From Aequorivita aurantiaca (lineage in GTDB: Bacteria; Bacteroidota; Bacteroidia; Flavobacteriales; Flavobacteriaceae), in the NCBI RefSeq assembly GCF_030410135.1, contig NZ_JAUGQQ010000002.1:62001-126000 (forward strand): 64,000 nucleotides of DNA, given 5' to 3'. This document shows, one piece after another, positions 34,106-41,845 of this stretch. The notes under the pieces were generated by a model, which ran no database searches, had not been told where the DNA came from, and saw nothing but the letters and a program-made list of their open reading frames with translations. Position numbers and translations under genes: made by a program. Within the stretch, counting starts at the first letter, position 1. Every line of letters starts with the position of its first letter.

Positions 34106-35056
34106 ATGAAGAATATTCCGAGCGTAGATTTGGCCGATTTTCTTTCCGAAGATCCAAATAGGAAGCAAAAATTTGTAAATGAAATTGGTTCAGCATATGA
34201 AGATATTGGGTTCGTATCATTAAAGAATCACTTTCTAAGCGATAATTTGGTTGATGAACTTTACAAGGAAGTAAAAAGCTTTTTTGCACTTCCTTTGGAA
34301 ATAAAGAAGAAATATGAAATTGAGGGCCTGGGCGGCCAGCGGGGTTATATATCCTTTGGAAAGGAACACGCCAAAGGGAAAAAGGAAGGCGATTTAAAAG
34401 AATTTTGGCACTTTGGCCAAGAGCCAAGCGCTGACGCAAACCTTTCTGAGGAATATCCAAAAAATGTTCAGGTTGAAGAATTGCTCGATTTTAACCACAC
34501 CGGAATGGAAGCATACAGAATGCTCGAAAAAACCGGGATTTATGTGCTCCGTGCGCTCGCAATTTATATAGGGCTGGACGAGTTTTATTTTGACCATTGG
34601 GCTACAAACGGGAACAGCATTCTTCGTCCCATCCACTACCCTCCCATCACGGAGGAACCAAAAGGTGCGGTTCGTGCGGGAGCACACGGTGATATAAATT
34701 TAATAACCCTTTTAATGGGGGCATCTGCGGGCGGTCTGCAGGTGCTGCGAAAAGATGGCGAATGGATAGACGCAATCCCCAATGAGGACGAACTGGTAAT
34801 AAATGTTGGCGATATGCTGGAACGGCACACCAACAACAAATTGCGCTCTACAATTCACCGCGTTGTGAATCCGCCAAGGGAGGAATGGGGCAGCCCCCGC
34901 TACTCTATTCCCTTCTTTATGCACCCGCGCAGTGATATGAAGTTAAACTGTCTTCCTGAATGCATAGATGCGGAGCATCCAAAGGCTTATGAGGACATTA
35001 CGGCGGGTGAGTTTCTTCACCAGCGATTGGTGGAAATAGGCCTGTTAAAAAAATAA
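34106..35056 (+). CDS. 2-oxoglutarate/Fe(II)-dependent oxygenase (isopenicillin N synthase-like)
   Basis: The 316-residue protein (start chosen at MKNIPSVDLADF, after the -7 box) fits the DIOX_N plus 2OG-FeII_Oxy pair. The iron ligands are H194 and D196 (AHGDINLITLL) and H251 (TIHRVV), with R265 and S267 (RYSIPFF) for 2-oxoglutarate. The N-terminal AYEDIGFVSLKNHF motif is typical. It hydroxylates or desaturates an unknown small molecule. It leads a plus-strand run with SUI1, a nucleoside phosphorylase and a solute-binding-like protein. Confidence 0.92.
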   Translation: MKNIPSVDLADFLSEDPNRKQKFVNEIGSAYEDIGFVSLKNHFLSDNLVDELYKEVKSFFALPLEIKKKYEIEGLGGQRGYISFGKEHAKGKKEGDLKEFWHFGQEPSADANLSEEYPKNVQVEELLDFNHTGMEAYRMLEKTGIYVLRALAIYIGLDEFYFDHWATNGNSILRPIHYPPITEEPKGAVRAGAHGDINLITLLMGASAGGLQVLRKDGEWIDAIPNEDELVINVGDMLERHTNNKLRSTIHRVVNPPREEWGSPRYSIPFFMHPRSDMKLNCLPECIDAEHPKAYEDITAGEFLHQRLVEIGLLKK

Positions 35057-35085
35057 CCTCCAACCGCTGCAGGATTTATTAATCA

Positions 35086-35433
35086 TTGAAACATTTTCAA
35101 CATTTGAAATCTTTAGAAGACCAATTAAAAAACCTTTTTCCGGAACATCAGCCAGAGGAAACAGTTGAAGCAGATATAAAGCCTAACATCTGGTTACAAA
35201 ACGAACCTCTTATCTGTAAGTATGAAAAGAGAAAAGGTAAACCAATTACCATTATTGAAGGTTATAATGGTGCCGACTCCGATTTCAAAATACTTGCAAA
35301 AGAAATCAAACAACTCTTGAGCGTTGGTGGTAGTTTTAAAAATGAACAGATTATTATTCAAGGCGATTATCGCGACAAAATCATGCAGTTTTTAAAAGAT
35401 AAAGGCTTTAAGGTTAAACGGGTTGGAGGATAA
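35086..35433 (+). CDS. SUI1 family translation initiation factor with TTG start
   Basis: The C-terminal two thirds form a SUI1/eIF1 domain (CKYEKRKGKPITIIEGYNGA, DFKILAKEIKQLLSVGGSFK, IIIQGDYRDKIMQFLKDKGF). This homologue of eIF1/YciH would influence start-codon choice on the 30S subunit. There is an in-frame stop at 35080-35082 and no ATG or GTG in the first part, so the start must be TTG: 35086 (115 aa) or 35104 (109 aa, MKSLEDQLKNLFPE). The shorter form fits the usual family N terminus. It lies 29 bases after the oxygenase and ten before the phosphorylase. Confidence 0.88.
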   Translation: MKHFQHLKSLEDQLKNLFPEHQPEETVEADIKPNIWLQNEPLICKYEKRKGKPITIIEGYNGADSDFKILAKEIKQLLSVGGSFKNEQIIIQGDYRDKIMQFLKDKGFKVKRVGG

Positions 35434-35443
35434 TTATTAAAAT

Positions 35444-36316
35444 ATGTCAATAAAAGAATCTGAACTGATATTAACGGAGAAAGGCAATATTTACCATCTT
35501 AACCTCGCGCCATCGCAACTTGCGCCCACCGTAATTACCGTGGGTGATCCAGACCGTGTGGAAATGGTTTCGAAGTATTTTGATATCATTGAAACTAAAG
35601 CGCAGCATCGCGAATTCAAAACCCATACAGGATTATATAAGGGAAAACGGATAAGCGTCATTTCCACAGGAATAGGTCCTGATAATATTGACATTGTGAT
35701 GAATGAACTTGACGCGTTGGTCAATATAGATTTTGAAAAACGCCAAGTCAAAAAAAAACTAACCTCGTTGGATATTATTAGAATTGGCACCTCTGGGGGT
35801 TTAACCGAGGATATTGAACTCGATAGCTTTTTAATAAGCAATTCCGCCATTGGTCTGGACAATGTAATGCATTATTACGACAAAGCGGAAAAAATCTTTA
35901 ATCGTGATTTTGCCCAACTTTTTATTGACCATACTCAATGGAATCCCGACAATTCAGTGCCATATGCCGTAGGGGCAGATAAAAATTTATTAATGAAATT
36001 TGCCTCTGAAAAAACTCTACAGGGAATTACCATTACAAATGTCGGTTTTTACGGGCCACAGGGAAGAGTGCTTCGTGCAAAATTGAAAGATGAAGATTTA
36101 AATGAAAAATTATCCTCTTTTCGCTACAAAGGGAAAAAAATCACCAATCTTGAAATGGAAACTGCAACAATATATGGTATGACTAAAATGCTTGGACACC
36201 GTGCGCTTTCAATGAATGCCATTATAGCCAATCGCGCCTCCGGCACTTTTAGCAAGAATCCTACAAAAACCGTGGACGCCCTTATTCAATATACTTTGGA
36301 AAAAATAGCACAATGA
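35444..36316 (+). CDS. Nucleoside phosphorylase (uridine phosphorylase-like)
   Basis: The 290-residue PNP/UDP-type enzyme starts with a variable N terminus and then TVITVGDPDRVEMVSKYFD, STGIGPDNIDIVMNELDALV (phosphate and ribose sites), RIGTSGGLTEDIELDSF and NLEMETATIYGMTKMLGHRA (the Glu-Met-Glu ribose motif). It would cleave nucleosides to base plus ribose-1-phosphate in the cytoplasm. The stop overlaps the next gene by four bases, so translation of the pair is coupled. Confidence 0.92.
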   Translation: MSIKESELILTEKGNIYHLNLAPSQLAPTVITVGDPDRVEMVSKYFDIIETKAQHREFKTHTGLYKGKRISVISTGIGPDNIDIVMNELDALVNIDFEKRQVKKKLTSLDIIRIGTSGGLTEDIELDSFLISNSAIGLDNVMHYYDKAEKIFNRDFAQLFIDHTQWNPDNSVPYAVGADKNLLMKFASEKTLQGITITNVGFYGPQGRVLRAKLKDEDLNEKLSSFRYKGKKITNLEMETATIYGMTKMLGHRALSMNAIIANRASGTFSKNPTKTVDALIQYTLEKIAQ

Positions 36317-37167
36317 AAAATTTTATAATCGGCGGAGTGCCGGAACATTTTAATCTACCTTGGTACATCGCTTTGCGCGATAAAGATTTTCAGCAACAGG
36401 GAATCAAACTTCGCTGGAAGGATTATCCCGGTGGAACAGGCCAAATGGCAAGCGCTCTGCGCGAAAAAGAAATTGATATGGCCGTCATTCTTACCGAAGG
36501 AATTGTTCGGGATATCATTAATGGTAATGATTGCAAAATTGTACAGGTTTTCGTTAAATCGCCACTTTTGTGGGGAATACACGTGGCTGCGAATTCTAAT
36601 TACGAAACAGTTTCGGATTTAAAAGGAACCAATGCTGCAATAAGCCGTTTCGGTTCCGGCTCCCATTTAATGGCCTTCGTAAACGCTGAAACCTTGGATT
36701 GGGATTTAAAGAATGATCTGCGGTTCAAGGAAATTAAAGATTTGGAAGGAGCCTTGGCAGGTTTGCCCCTGGGCAAAGGCGACTACTTCATGTGGGAAAA
36801 GTTTATGACCAAGCCCTATGTGGATAATGGCATTTTTCGGTTGATTGGCGAATCGCCCACTCCATGGCCAAGTTTTGTTATTGCCGTTAATAATGAAGTA
36901 TTGGAAAATGAAAAGGAAAGTGTGCAGGCAATATTAAAAGTCATAAACGGCATCACCGAAAATTTTAAAAACATACCCAATATTGATGCAATGATTTCAC
37001 AACGATACGGTTTGGAAATCCAAGATGTACAGGAATGGCTCTCATTAACGGAATGGAGCAATCGCCAATTAAAAAAAGAAGAGCTTGAATTAATACAACA
37101 AAAATTATTGGAGCTCGATTTAATTGAACATAAAACGCAGGAGAATAACATCTTACATAATTTCTAA
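36313..37167 (+). CDS. Cytosolic solute-binding-fold protein (PBP2, NMT1/Ca3427-like)
   Basis: The 284-residue protein has the type 2 periplasmic-binding fold (FIIGGVPEHFNLPWYIALRD, KDYPGGTGQMASALREKEID, SDLKGTNAAISRFGSGSHLM, FMWEKFMTKPYVD). It resembles the nitrate/taurine/thiamine-precursor binding group. It starts at MKNFIIGG with no signal peptide or lipobox, so it is cytosolic, and no ABC transporter genes are nearby. Coupling to a nucleoside phosphorylase suggests a metabolic or ligand-sensing role in nucleoside or precursor metabolism; the ligand is unknown. Confidence 0.8.
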   Translation: MKNFIIGGVPEHFNLPWYIALRDKDFQQQGIKLRWKDYPGGTGQMASALREKEIDMAVILTEGIVRDIINGNDCKIVQVFVKSPLLWGIHVAANSNYETVSDLKGTNAAISRFGSGSHLMAFVNAETLDWDLKNDLRFKEIKDLEGALAGLPLGKGDYFMWEKFMTKPYVDNGIFRLIGESPTPWPSFVIAVNNEVLENEKESVQAILKVINGITENFKNIPNIDAMISQRYGLEIQDVQEWLSLTEWSNRQLKKEELELIQQKLLELDLIEHKTQENNILHNF

Positions 37168-37234
37168 AAAAAATCATAATATCTGCGCAACCCTGTAGTA
37201 GATCCTGCATCTAATTATTATAAAATTAAATGTT

Positions 37235-37342
37235 ATGACTACTTTCTTAATCGTTTTGGGGGCGTTGCTAGTCACGAATTTTCTGCTGTTGCAATTTAGC
37301 TGTAATGACGCCACGGAGTCTGAAGTTCCTGAAGAGGAATAA
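37235..37342 (+). CDS. Small single-helix membrane peptide (35 aa)
   Basis: An ATG frame of 35 codons encodes MTTFLIVLGALLVTNFLLLQ then FSCNDATESEVPEEE. A hydrophobic helix runs into an FSCN segment, which could serve as a lipobox-like site, and the tail is acidic. The composition is protein-like, and the frame fills an otherwise empty 340-base gap. No homologue can be named with certainty. Confidence 0.5.
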   Translation: MTTFLIVLGALLVTNFLLLQFSCNDATESEVPEEE

Positions 37343-37353
37343 TATAATAAACC

Positions 37354-37411
37354 GCATTATAGGGATTTCTTTTATAAACTCCACAGTTTATAATTAATGC
37401 GATTCTTTTTT
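37354..37411 (+). terminator. Probable AT-rich terminator hairpin
   Basis: A perfect nine-base stem (ttataaact / agtttataa, loop ccac) is enclosed by an outer gcatta / taatgc pairing and followed by gattctttttt. It lies after the 35-residue peptide gene and before the convergent ung gene. Confidence 0.45.
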
Positions 37412-37507
37412 CTATTCTTGACTTTTTATTGAAAAGTATTTCATCGGCATTTGTCGATTTTTTTATGTTTTTCAAAATAATTCTCGCGTTACTCCGCAGA
37501 AAAAAGA

Positions 37508-38173
37508 TTACCACTTAATTGGATTCACATCTTTTTCCTTCAGATATTCGTTCGCTTTGCTGAAGTGTTTGTTCCCAAACCAATATCCTCTATTGGCTGC
37601 CAATGGCGACGGATGGCCGCTGGTTAAAATCAAATGTTTTGATGCGTCCACTTTTGCCCCTTTCTTTTTTGCAGGCCCTCCCCAGAGCATAAATACCAAT
37701 CCTTCTCTTTCTTTCGATAATTTTTCAATTACGGCATCCGTGAACATTTCCCATCCTTTGTTTTGATGGCTTCCAGCTTGATGGGCCCTCACGGTTAAGG
37801 TTGCATTTAATAGAAGAACCCCTTGATCTGCCCATCGTTTTAGGTTTCCATTTTTTGGCAATGGGGCGGCAACATCATTTCTTATTTCAGTAAAAATATT
37901 TTTTAATGATGGAGGTACAGCAACATTTTCACCTACCGAAAAACACAGTCCATGCGCCTGTCCTTCACCGTGGTAAGGGTCCTGCCCTATAATAACAACC
38001 TTTACTTTATCAAAAGGTGTATGGTTGAAAGCGGAAAAAATTTGCTTTCCCGGAGGAAAACATTTGCCGGAACTATATTCATTTTTAATATAATCCACCA
38101 AGGCTGTAAAATATGGTTTGTCGAATTCTCCCTTTAAAATCGCCTTCCATCGCGGCTCAATTGTTACCTCCAT
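37508..38173 (-). CDS. ung: Uracil-DNA glycosylase, family 1
   Basis: The 221-residue enzyme removes uracil from DNA. The catalytic water-activating loop is IIGQDPYHGEGQAHG (D65 and H68), followed by VPPSLKNIFTEI, VLLLNATLTV and the DNA-intercalation loop SGHPSPLAANRGYWF. Length and motifs match UNG. It is divergent from mutS2; only 15 bases separate the ung start from the longest mutS2 frame, so the two repair genes share one promoter region. Confidence 0.97.
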   Translation of the reverse strand: MEVTIEPRWKAILKGEFDKPYFTALVDYIKNEYSSGKCFPPGKQIFSAFNHTPFDKVKVVIIGQDPYHGEGQAHGLCFSVGENVAVPPSLKNIFTEIRNDVAAPLPKNGNLKRWADQGVLLLNATLTVRAHQAGSHQNKGWEMFTDAVIEKLSKEREGLVFMLWGGPAKKKGAKVDASKHLILTSGHPSPLAANRGYWFGNKHFSKANEYLKEKDVNPIKW

Positions 38174-38179
38174 TATTAT

Positions 38180-38187
38180 TACTTTTG
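38180..38187 (+). promoter_or_regulatory. -7 element of the mutS2 promoter
   Basis: TActTTTG is a perfect -7 box, with TTG at 38161-38163 as a possible -33 element 16 bases upstream. Its position makes the ATG at 38189 too early to be in a useful leader and favours the in-frame ATG at 38213. Confidence 0.6.
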
Positions 38188-38212
38188 TATGATTGCTGAA
38201 AAAGTAAAATTA

Positions 38213-40387
38213 ATGGAATTAAAACGGAAAGCCCGTATAGACAATAAAACTTTAGAAGATCTTGAATTTCCTTCCGTCCTGCGGCAGGTTGCAGAATTTG
38301 CCGTAACAGAGCCTGGAAAAAACAATGTGCTTTCACTAGCGCCCTTTCACGAATTTACAGAAATTGAACCTGAGCTACGGCGGGTTAAGGAATTTACGGC
38401 TTCGTTTGATGGGGACAATAGTATTCCAAATCACGGTTTTGAGCCTATTTTCAAGGAACTTCGTTTGCTGGAAATTGAAAACAGTAGCCTGGAAATTTCA
38501 GGATTTCGGAAAATTCTTTTTATTTCTGAAACCACTCGCATACTTCTTAAATTCTTTAAAAAATTTGAGGAATTTTATATTCATCTCAATTCCTTTTCTG
38601 AGGAAATTAACTACACTTCAATTCTTTCCGAGGAAATAAATAAGCGGATTGATAAATATGGCGAAATAAAGGATGAAGCTTCCACAGAGTTGGGCACCAT
38701 TCGCAGGCGGTTGAATGTGGTGAAAGGAAAAATAAATTCTTCCTTTACAAAAGCGCTTTCCCATTATATCCAAAACGATTATTTGGACGAGATTCGGGAA
38801 TCGGTTGTAGAAAACCGAAGAGTTCTGGCCGTAAAGGCAATGCACCGGAAAAAAGTGAGAGGTGCTGTTTTGGGCAGTTCAAAAACGGGAAGCATTGTTT
38901 ACATCGAGCCACAGGAAACCCTTGAATATGCTAATGAACTAAGCAACTTGCTTTATGAGGAATCTGAGGAAATAAAAAAAATACTAAATGCGATGACCGC
39001 ATTTATTCGTCCGCACGCGTCGCTGCTGGACAGCTATCAAAATTATCTAATAAGGATGGATGTGCTGTACGCCAAGGCCAAATATGCCTTGAAAATTAAT
39101 GGCGTATTGCCTATTATCACTTCAGAGAAAAAGATTTCGCTTCAAAATGCATTTCACCCATTGTTGTTGGTTTCAAACAATAAAAGAAATCAGAAAACAT
39201 TTCCGCAGAGCATTTCCCTTTTTCCCGAAAAACGCATCATCGTAATCTCGGGCCCCAACGCAGGGGGCAAAAGTATCACACTAAAAACCGTTGGACTTTT
39301 ACAGGTTATGCTGCAAAGTGGCCTACTGATTTCCGCCGATGCGCAGAGCGAAATGTGTTTCTTCAAACGTGTGTTAACAGATATTGGCGACAACCAATCC
39401 ATCGAAAATCATTTAAGTACGTACAGTTACCGATTGAAAAAGATGAATCAATTTCTGAAAAAGTGCGATAAAAAAACGCTTTTTCTTATTGATGAATTTG
39501 GTACCGGGAGCGATCCCGAACTTGGGGGCGCTTTGGCTGAAACCTTTTTGGAAGTTTTTTATGAAAGGGAAGCTTTTGGAATAATTACTACCCACTACAC
39601 AAACCTTAAACTGTTGGCAAATGAACTGCCGCACGCCATAAATGCCAATATGCAGTTCGACAATAAATCCTTGGAGCCGCTTTATCACCTGCATTTGGGC
39701 GAGGCCGGGAGCAGCTACACTTTTGAAGTGGCACAAAAAAATGGCATTCCCTACAGTTTGATCAACAAGGCCAAGAAAAAAATTGAACGCGGCAAGGTTC
39801 GGTTTGATAAAACTATTGCGAACCTGCAAAAGGAACGCAGCAACCTTCGGAAAACTTCAGAATCCTTAAAAACCGAGGAGCAAAAGGCGCGTCAGGAAAG
39901 CAGGCAGTTGGAAGAGGTGAATGCCCGCGTGCAGGAAAAACTGGAAAGCTACCAGGAACTTTTTGATGCCAACCAAAAGCTTATAAGCCTCGGAAAAAAA
40001 TTTGATGCACTTTCTGAAAAATACTTCAACAACAAGCAGAAAAAGCAATTGATGGACGAGATGATGAAACTAATTATGGTTGAAAACAGCAAACGCAAAA
40101 AGCTGGCCCCTAAGGCAAAAAAAGCAGTAAAGGCAAAGGAGCACCAGATTATAAAGGAAGTTGAAAAAAAGGTAGAAGTAATCCGTGAACGCAAAAAAGA
40201 GGAAAAGGAACAAGCCAAGAAACTACCCCCACCAAAACCCAAAGTAGCCCTAAAAATTGGCGACCGGGTGCGGATGATAGACGGCCGCGCCATAGGCACG
40301 ATTGATACTATTGAAAAAAATAAAGCCATCGTAAATTACGGCATGTTCACCACAAATGTTAGTTTGGAAGAACTGGAGAAAGTATAA
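38213..40387 (+). CDS. mutS2: MutS2 family ATPase lacking the Smr domain
   Basis: Starting at 38213 (MELKRKARIDNKTLEDLEFP) the protein has 724 residues. It has MutS core and clamp helices, a Walker A GPNAGGKS (about 347-354), the DIGDNQSIENHLSTYSYRL loop and Walker B FLIDEFGTGSDPELGGALAE. A long charged coiled coil follows, then a short KOW-like beta domain (KIGDRVRMIDGRAIGTIDTI). MutS2 proteins act on recombination intermediates or collided ribosomes. The C-terminal Smr nuclease domain found in Bacillus MutS2 is absent, so nicking activity is not expected. Confidence 0.92.
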   Translation: MELKRKARIDNKTLEDLEFPSVLRQVAEFAVTEPGKNNVLSLAPFHEFTEIEPELRRVKEFTASFDGDNSIPNHGFEPIFKELRLLEIENSSLEISGFRKILFISETTRILLKFFKKFEEFYIHLNSFSEEINYTSILSEEINKRIDKYGEIKDEASTELGTIRRRLNVVKGKINSSFTKALSHYIQNDYLDEIRESVVENRRVLAVKAMHRKKVRGAVLGSSKTGSIVYIEPQETLEYANELSNLLYEESEEIKKILNAMTAFIRPHASLLDSYQNYLIRMDVLYAKAKYALKINGVLPIITSEKKISLQNAFHPLLLVSNNKRNQKTFPQSISLFPEKRIIVISGPNAGGKSITLKTVGLLQVMLQSGLLISADAQSEMCFFKRVLTDIGDNQSIENHLSTYSYRLKKMNQFLKKCDKKTLFLIDEFGTGSDPELGGALAETFLEVFYEREAFGIITTHYTNLKLLANELPHAINANMQFDNKSLEPLYHLHLGEAGSSYTFEVAQKNGIPYSLINKAKKKIERGKVRFDKTIANLQKERSNLRKTSESLKTEEQKARQESRQLEEVNARVQEKLESYQELFDANQKLISLGKKFDALSEKYFNNKQKKQLMDEMMKLIMVENSKRKKLAPKAKKAVKAKEHQIIKEVEKKVEVIRERKKEEKEQAKKLPPPKPKVALKIGDRVRMIDGRAIGTIDTIEKNKAIVNYGMFTTNVSLEELEKV

Positions 40388-40443
40388 AGTATGTCGCCAT
40401 TTTCAGGAAAATTGTTTACCGCGACTGGAGCTGGTTGTTATTT

Positions 40444-40848
40444 ATGAAAACTGAAAATCACAAAATAATACTCTTCGACGGCGTTTGCAATCTTTGCAAC
40501 GGCGCAGTTACTTTTATAATTAAGCGCGATAAAAGGAACGTATTTAAATTTGCTGCACTCCAAAGCGAAATTGGTCGGGAACTGATTTCACAATTCAAGA
40601 TTGATACCTCAAAAGTAGATTCCATTATTTTTATTGAAGACGAAAAACAGTACGATAAATCTTCAACGGCGCTCCATATCGCCAAACATCTTTCGGGTGC
40701 CTACCCCCTACTGTTTGGGTTTATGGTGGTGCCGAAGTTCATTAGAGACGCGGTGTACCGTTATATTGCCAAAAACCGCTACCGCTGGTTTGGGAAAAGG
40801 GAAAGCTGTATGGTGCCGACTGGGGAGTTGAGGGGTAAATTTTTGTAA
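40444..40848 (+). CDS. DCC family thiol-disulfide oxidoreductase-like protein
   Basis: With the ATG at 40444 this is a 134-residue DUF393 (DCC) protein. The signature is ILFDGVCNLCNGAVTFIIKR with the C-x-x-C pair, followed by VFKFAALQSEIGRELI and the C-terminal YRWFGKRESCMVP motif with another conserved cysteine. The DCC name comes from the DxLCxxC-like start. It has a thioredoxin-like fold and unknown substrate. It stands alone, convergent with a secreted protein gene. Confidence 0.88.
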   Translation: MKTENHKIILFDGVCNLCNGAVTFIIKRDKRNVFKFAALQSEIGRELISQFKIDTSKVDSIIFIEDEKQYDKSSTALHIAKHLSGAYPLLFGFMVVPKFIRDAVYRYIAKNRYRWFGKRESCMVPTGELRGKFL

Positions 40849-40911
40849 TCCCATTTTTTTGAAATTAATTTTTGCTAGTAAAAAATACTCTGAAGATTTT
40901 TGGCCAATTTT

Positions 40912-41712
40912 TTAATTAAAGGTCTGCCCCGAATTAATGGCTCCCGCAGTATTGACTGAGGGCCCGCTCCAGAGGAAGTCAGTGTATTGGTGGCCAGTGC
41001 CAGTTAGTTGAAGCGATTCTCCAATTGGGGTGGAACCTGGTTCGCTAACCCCGATATCTGTCGATGTTAACCCAATAGCTGTACCATTTGATGCAGTAAA
41101 AGATCCTTCATAACTTATAAAATATAGAACTGTTCCAGAATCAATCAAGGCAAGACCGTCGGGAGCTCCATTTTCGATTCCATTGCTAGGATATGAGAAA
41201 CTAATTGTACCAATTCCATTGGATTGGTCCGGAATAGTTCCACTAAGGCTTGTTGTATTATAGACTTGCCTGTTTACTCCATTATAGAGTTCAATAGAAT
41301 AAGTACTCAAATCTAGACCCGCAGGTCCGGCTATTTCAATAAACTCATCTTGATCAGTTCCTGCATTATCATAATGAAACTCATTGATCCAAGCTATGGG
41401 ACTGGCCAATGTCACACGGTGGATTTCCTCCCAACTATCACCGTCCCAAATTTGGAGCAATCCTAAATTGTTGGGCAAATCCATCACAAAAACCATCAAG
41501 CCAAAATCCGCATAGCCTGGGTTTATCGCCTCACGCGCCGCAATACTTGGCACCCGCGGCGGCATAAAGCCTTTATAGGTTGTGCCTCCATCGGAAGTAC
41601 TTGAAACTTCCAACATAGACGCGGGTGAAGGTGTGGTAGTACCTATTCCCACTTGGCAATAAAAATTGGTTGCAAAAAATGCAGAGGCGAAAAATAAGAT
41701 AATTGTTCTCAT
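40912..41712 (-). CDS. Secreted protein with lamin-tail-like domain
   Basis: The 266-residue protein has a signal peptide (to about residue 20, ...TNFYCQ). The VGIGTTTPSPASMLEVSSTS segment is a head typical of Bacteroidetes tail-fibre/lectin-like secreted proteins, followed by GFMPPRVPSIAAREAI and VFVMDLPNNLGLLQIWDGDS. The second half (about 128-266) looks like a lamin-tail domain (WINEFHYDNAGTDQDEFIEI, LSTYSIELYNGVNRQVYNT). No C-terminal type IX sorting domain is visible. Function unknown, probably cell-surface binding. Confidence 0.72.
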   Translation of the reverse strand: MRTIILFFASAFFATNFYCQVGIGTTTPSPASMLEVSSTSDGGTTYKGFMPPRVPSIAAREAINPGYADFGLMVFVMDLPNNLGLLQIWDGDSWEEIHRVTLASPIAWINEFHYDNAGTDQDEFIEIAGPAGLDLSTYSIELYNGVNRQVYNTTSLSGTIPDQSNGIGTISFSYPSNGIENGAPDGLALIDSGTVLYFISYEGSFTASNGTAIGLTSTDIGVSEPGSTPIGESLQLTGTGHQYTDFLWSGPSVNTAGAINSGQTFN

Positions 41713-41845
41713 AACTATGGTTTTTAGTCATAGCTAAGAAGATGAAATTCAGAAATGTAGATTGGGCCTACTTTCTGGGGAGAAATCTAATTTAATCAAA
41801 TTAATCTTTCCAACAAATTTTTTTTACAACCATTATAGCGTAGAG

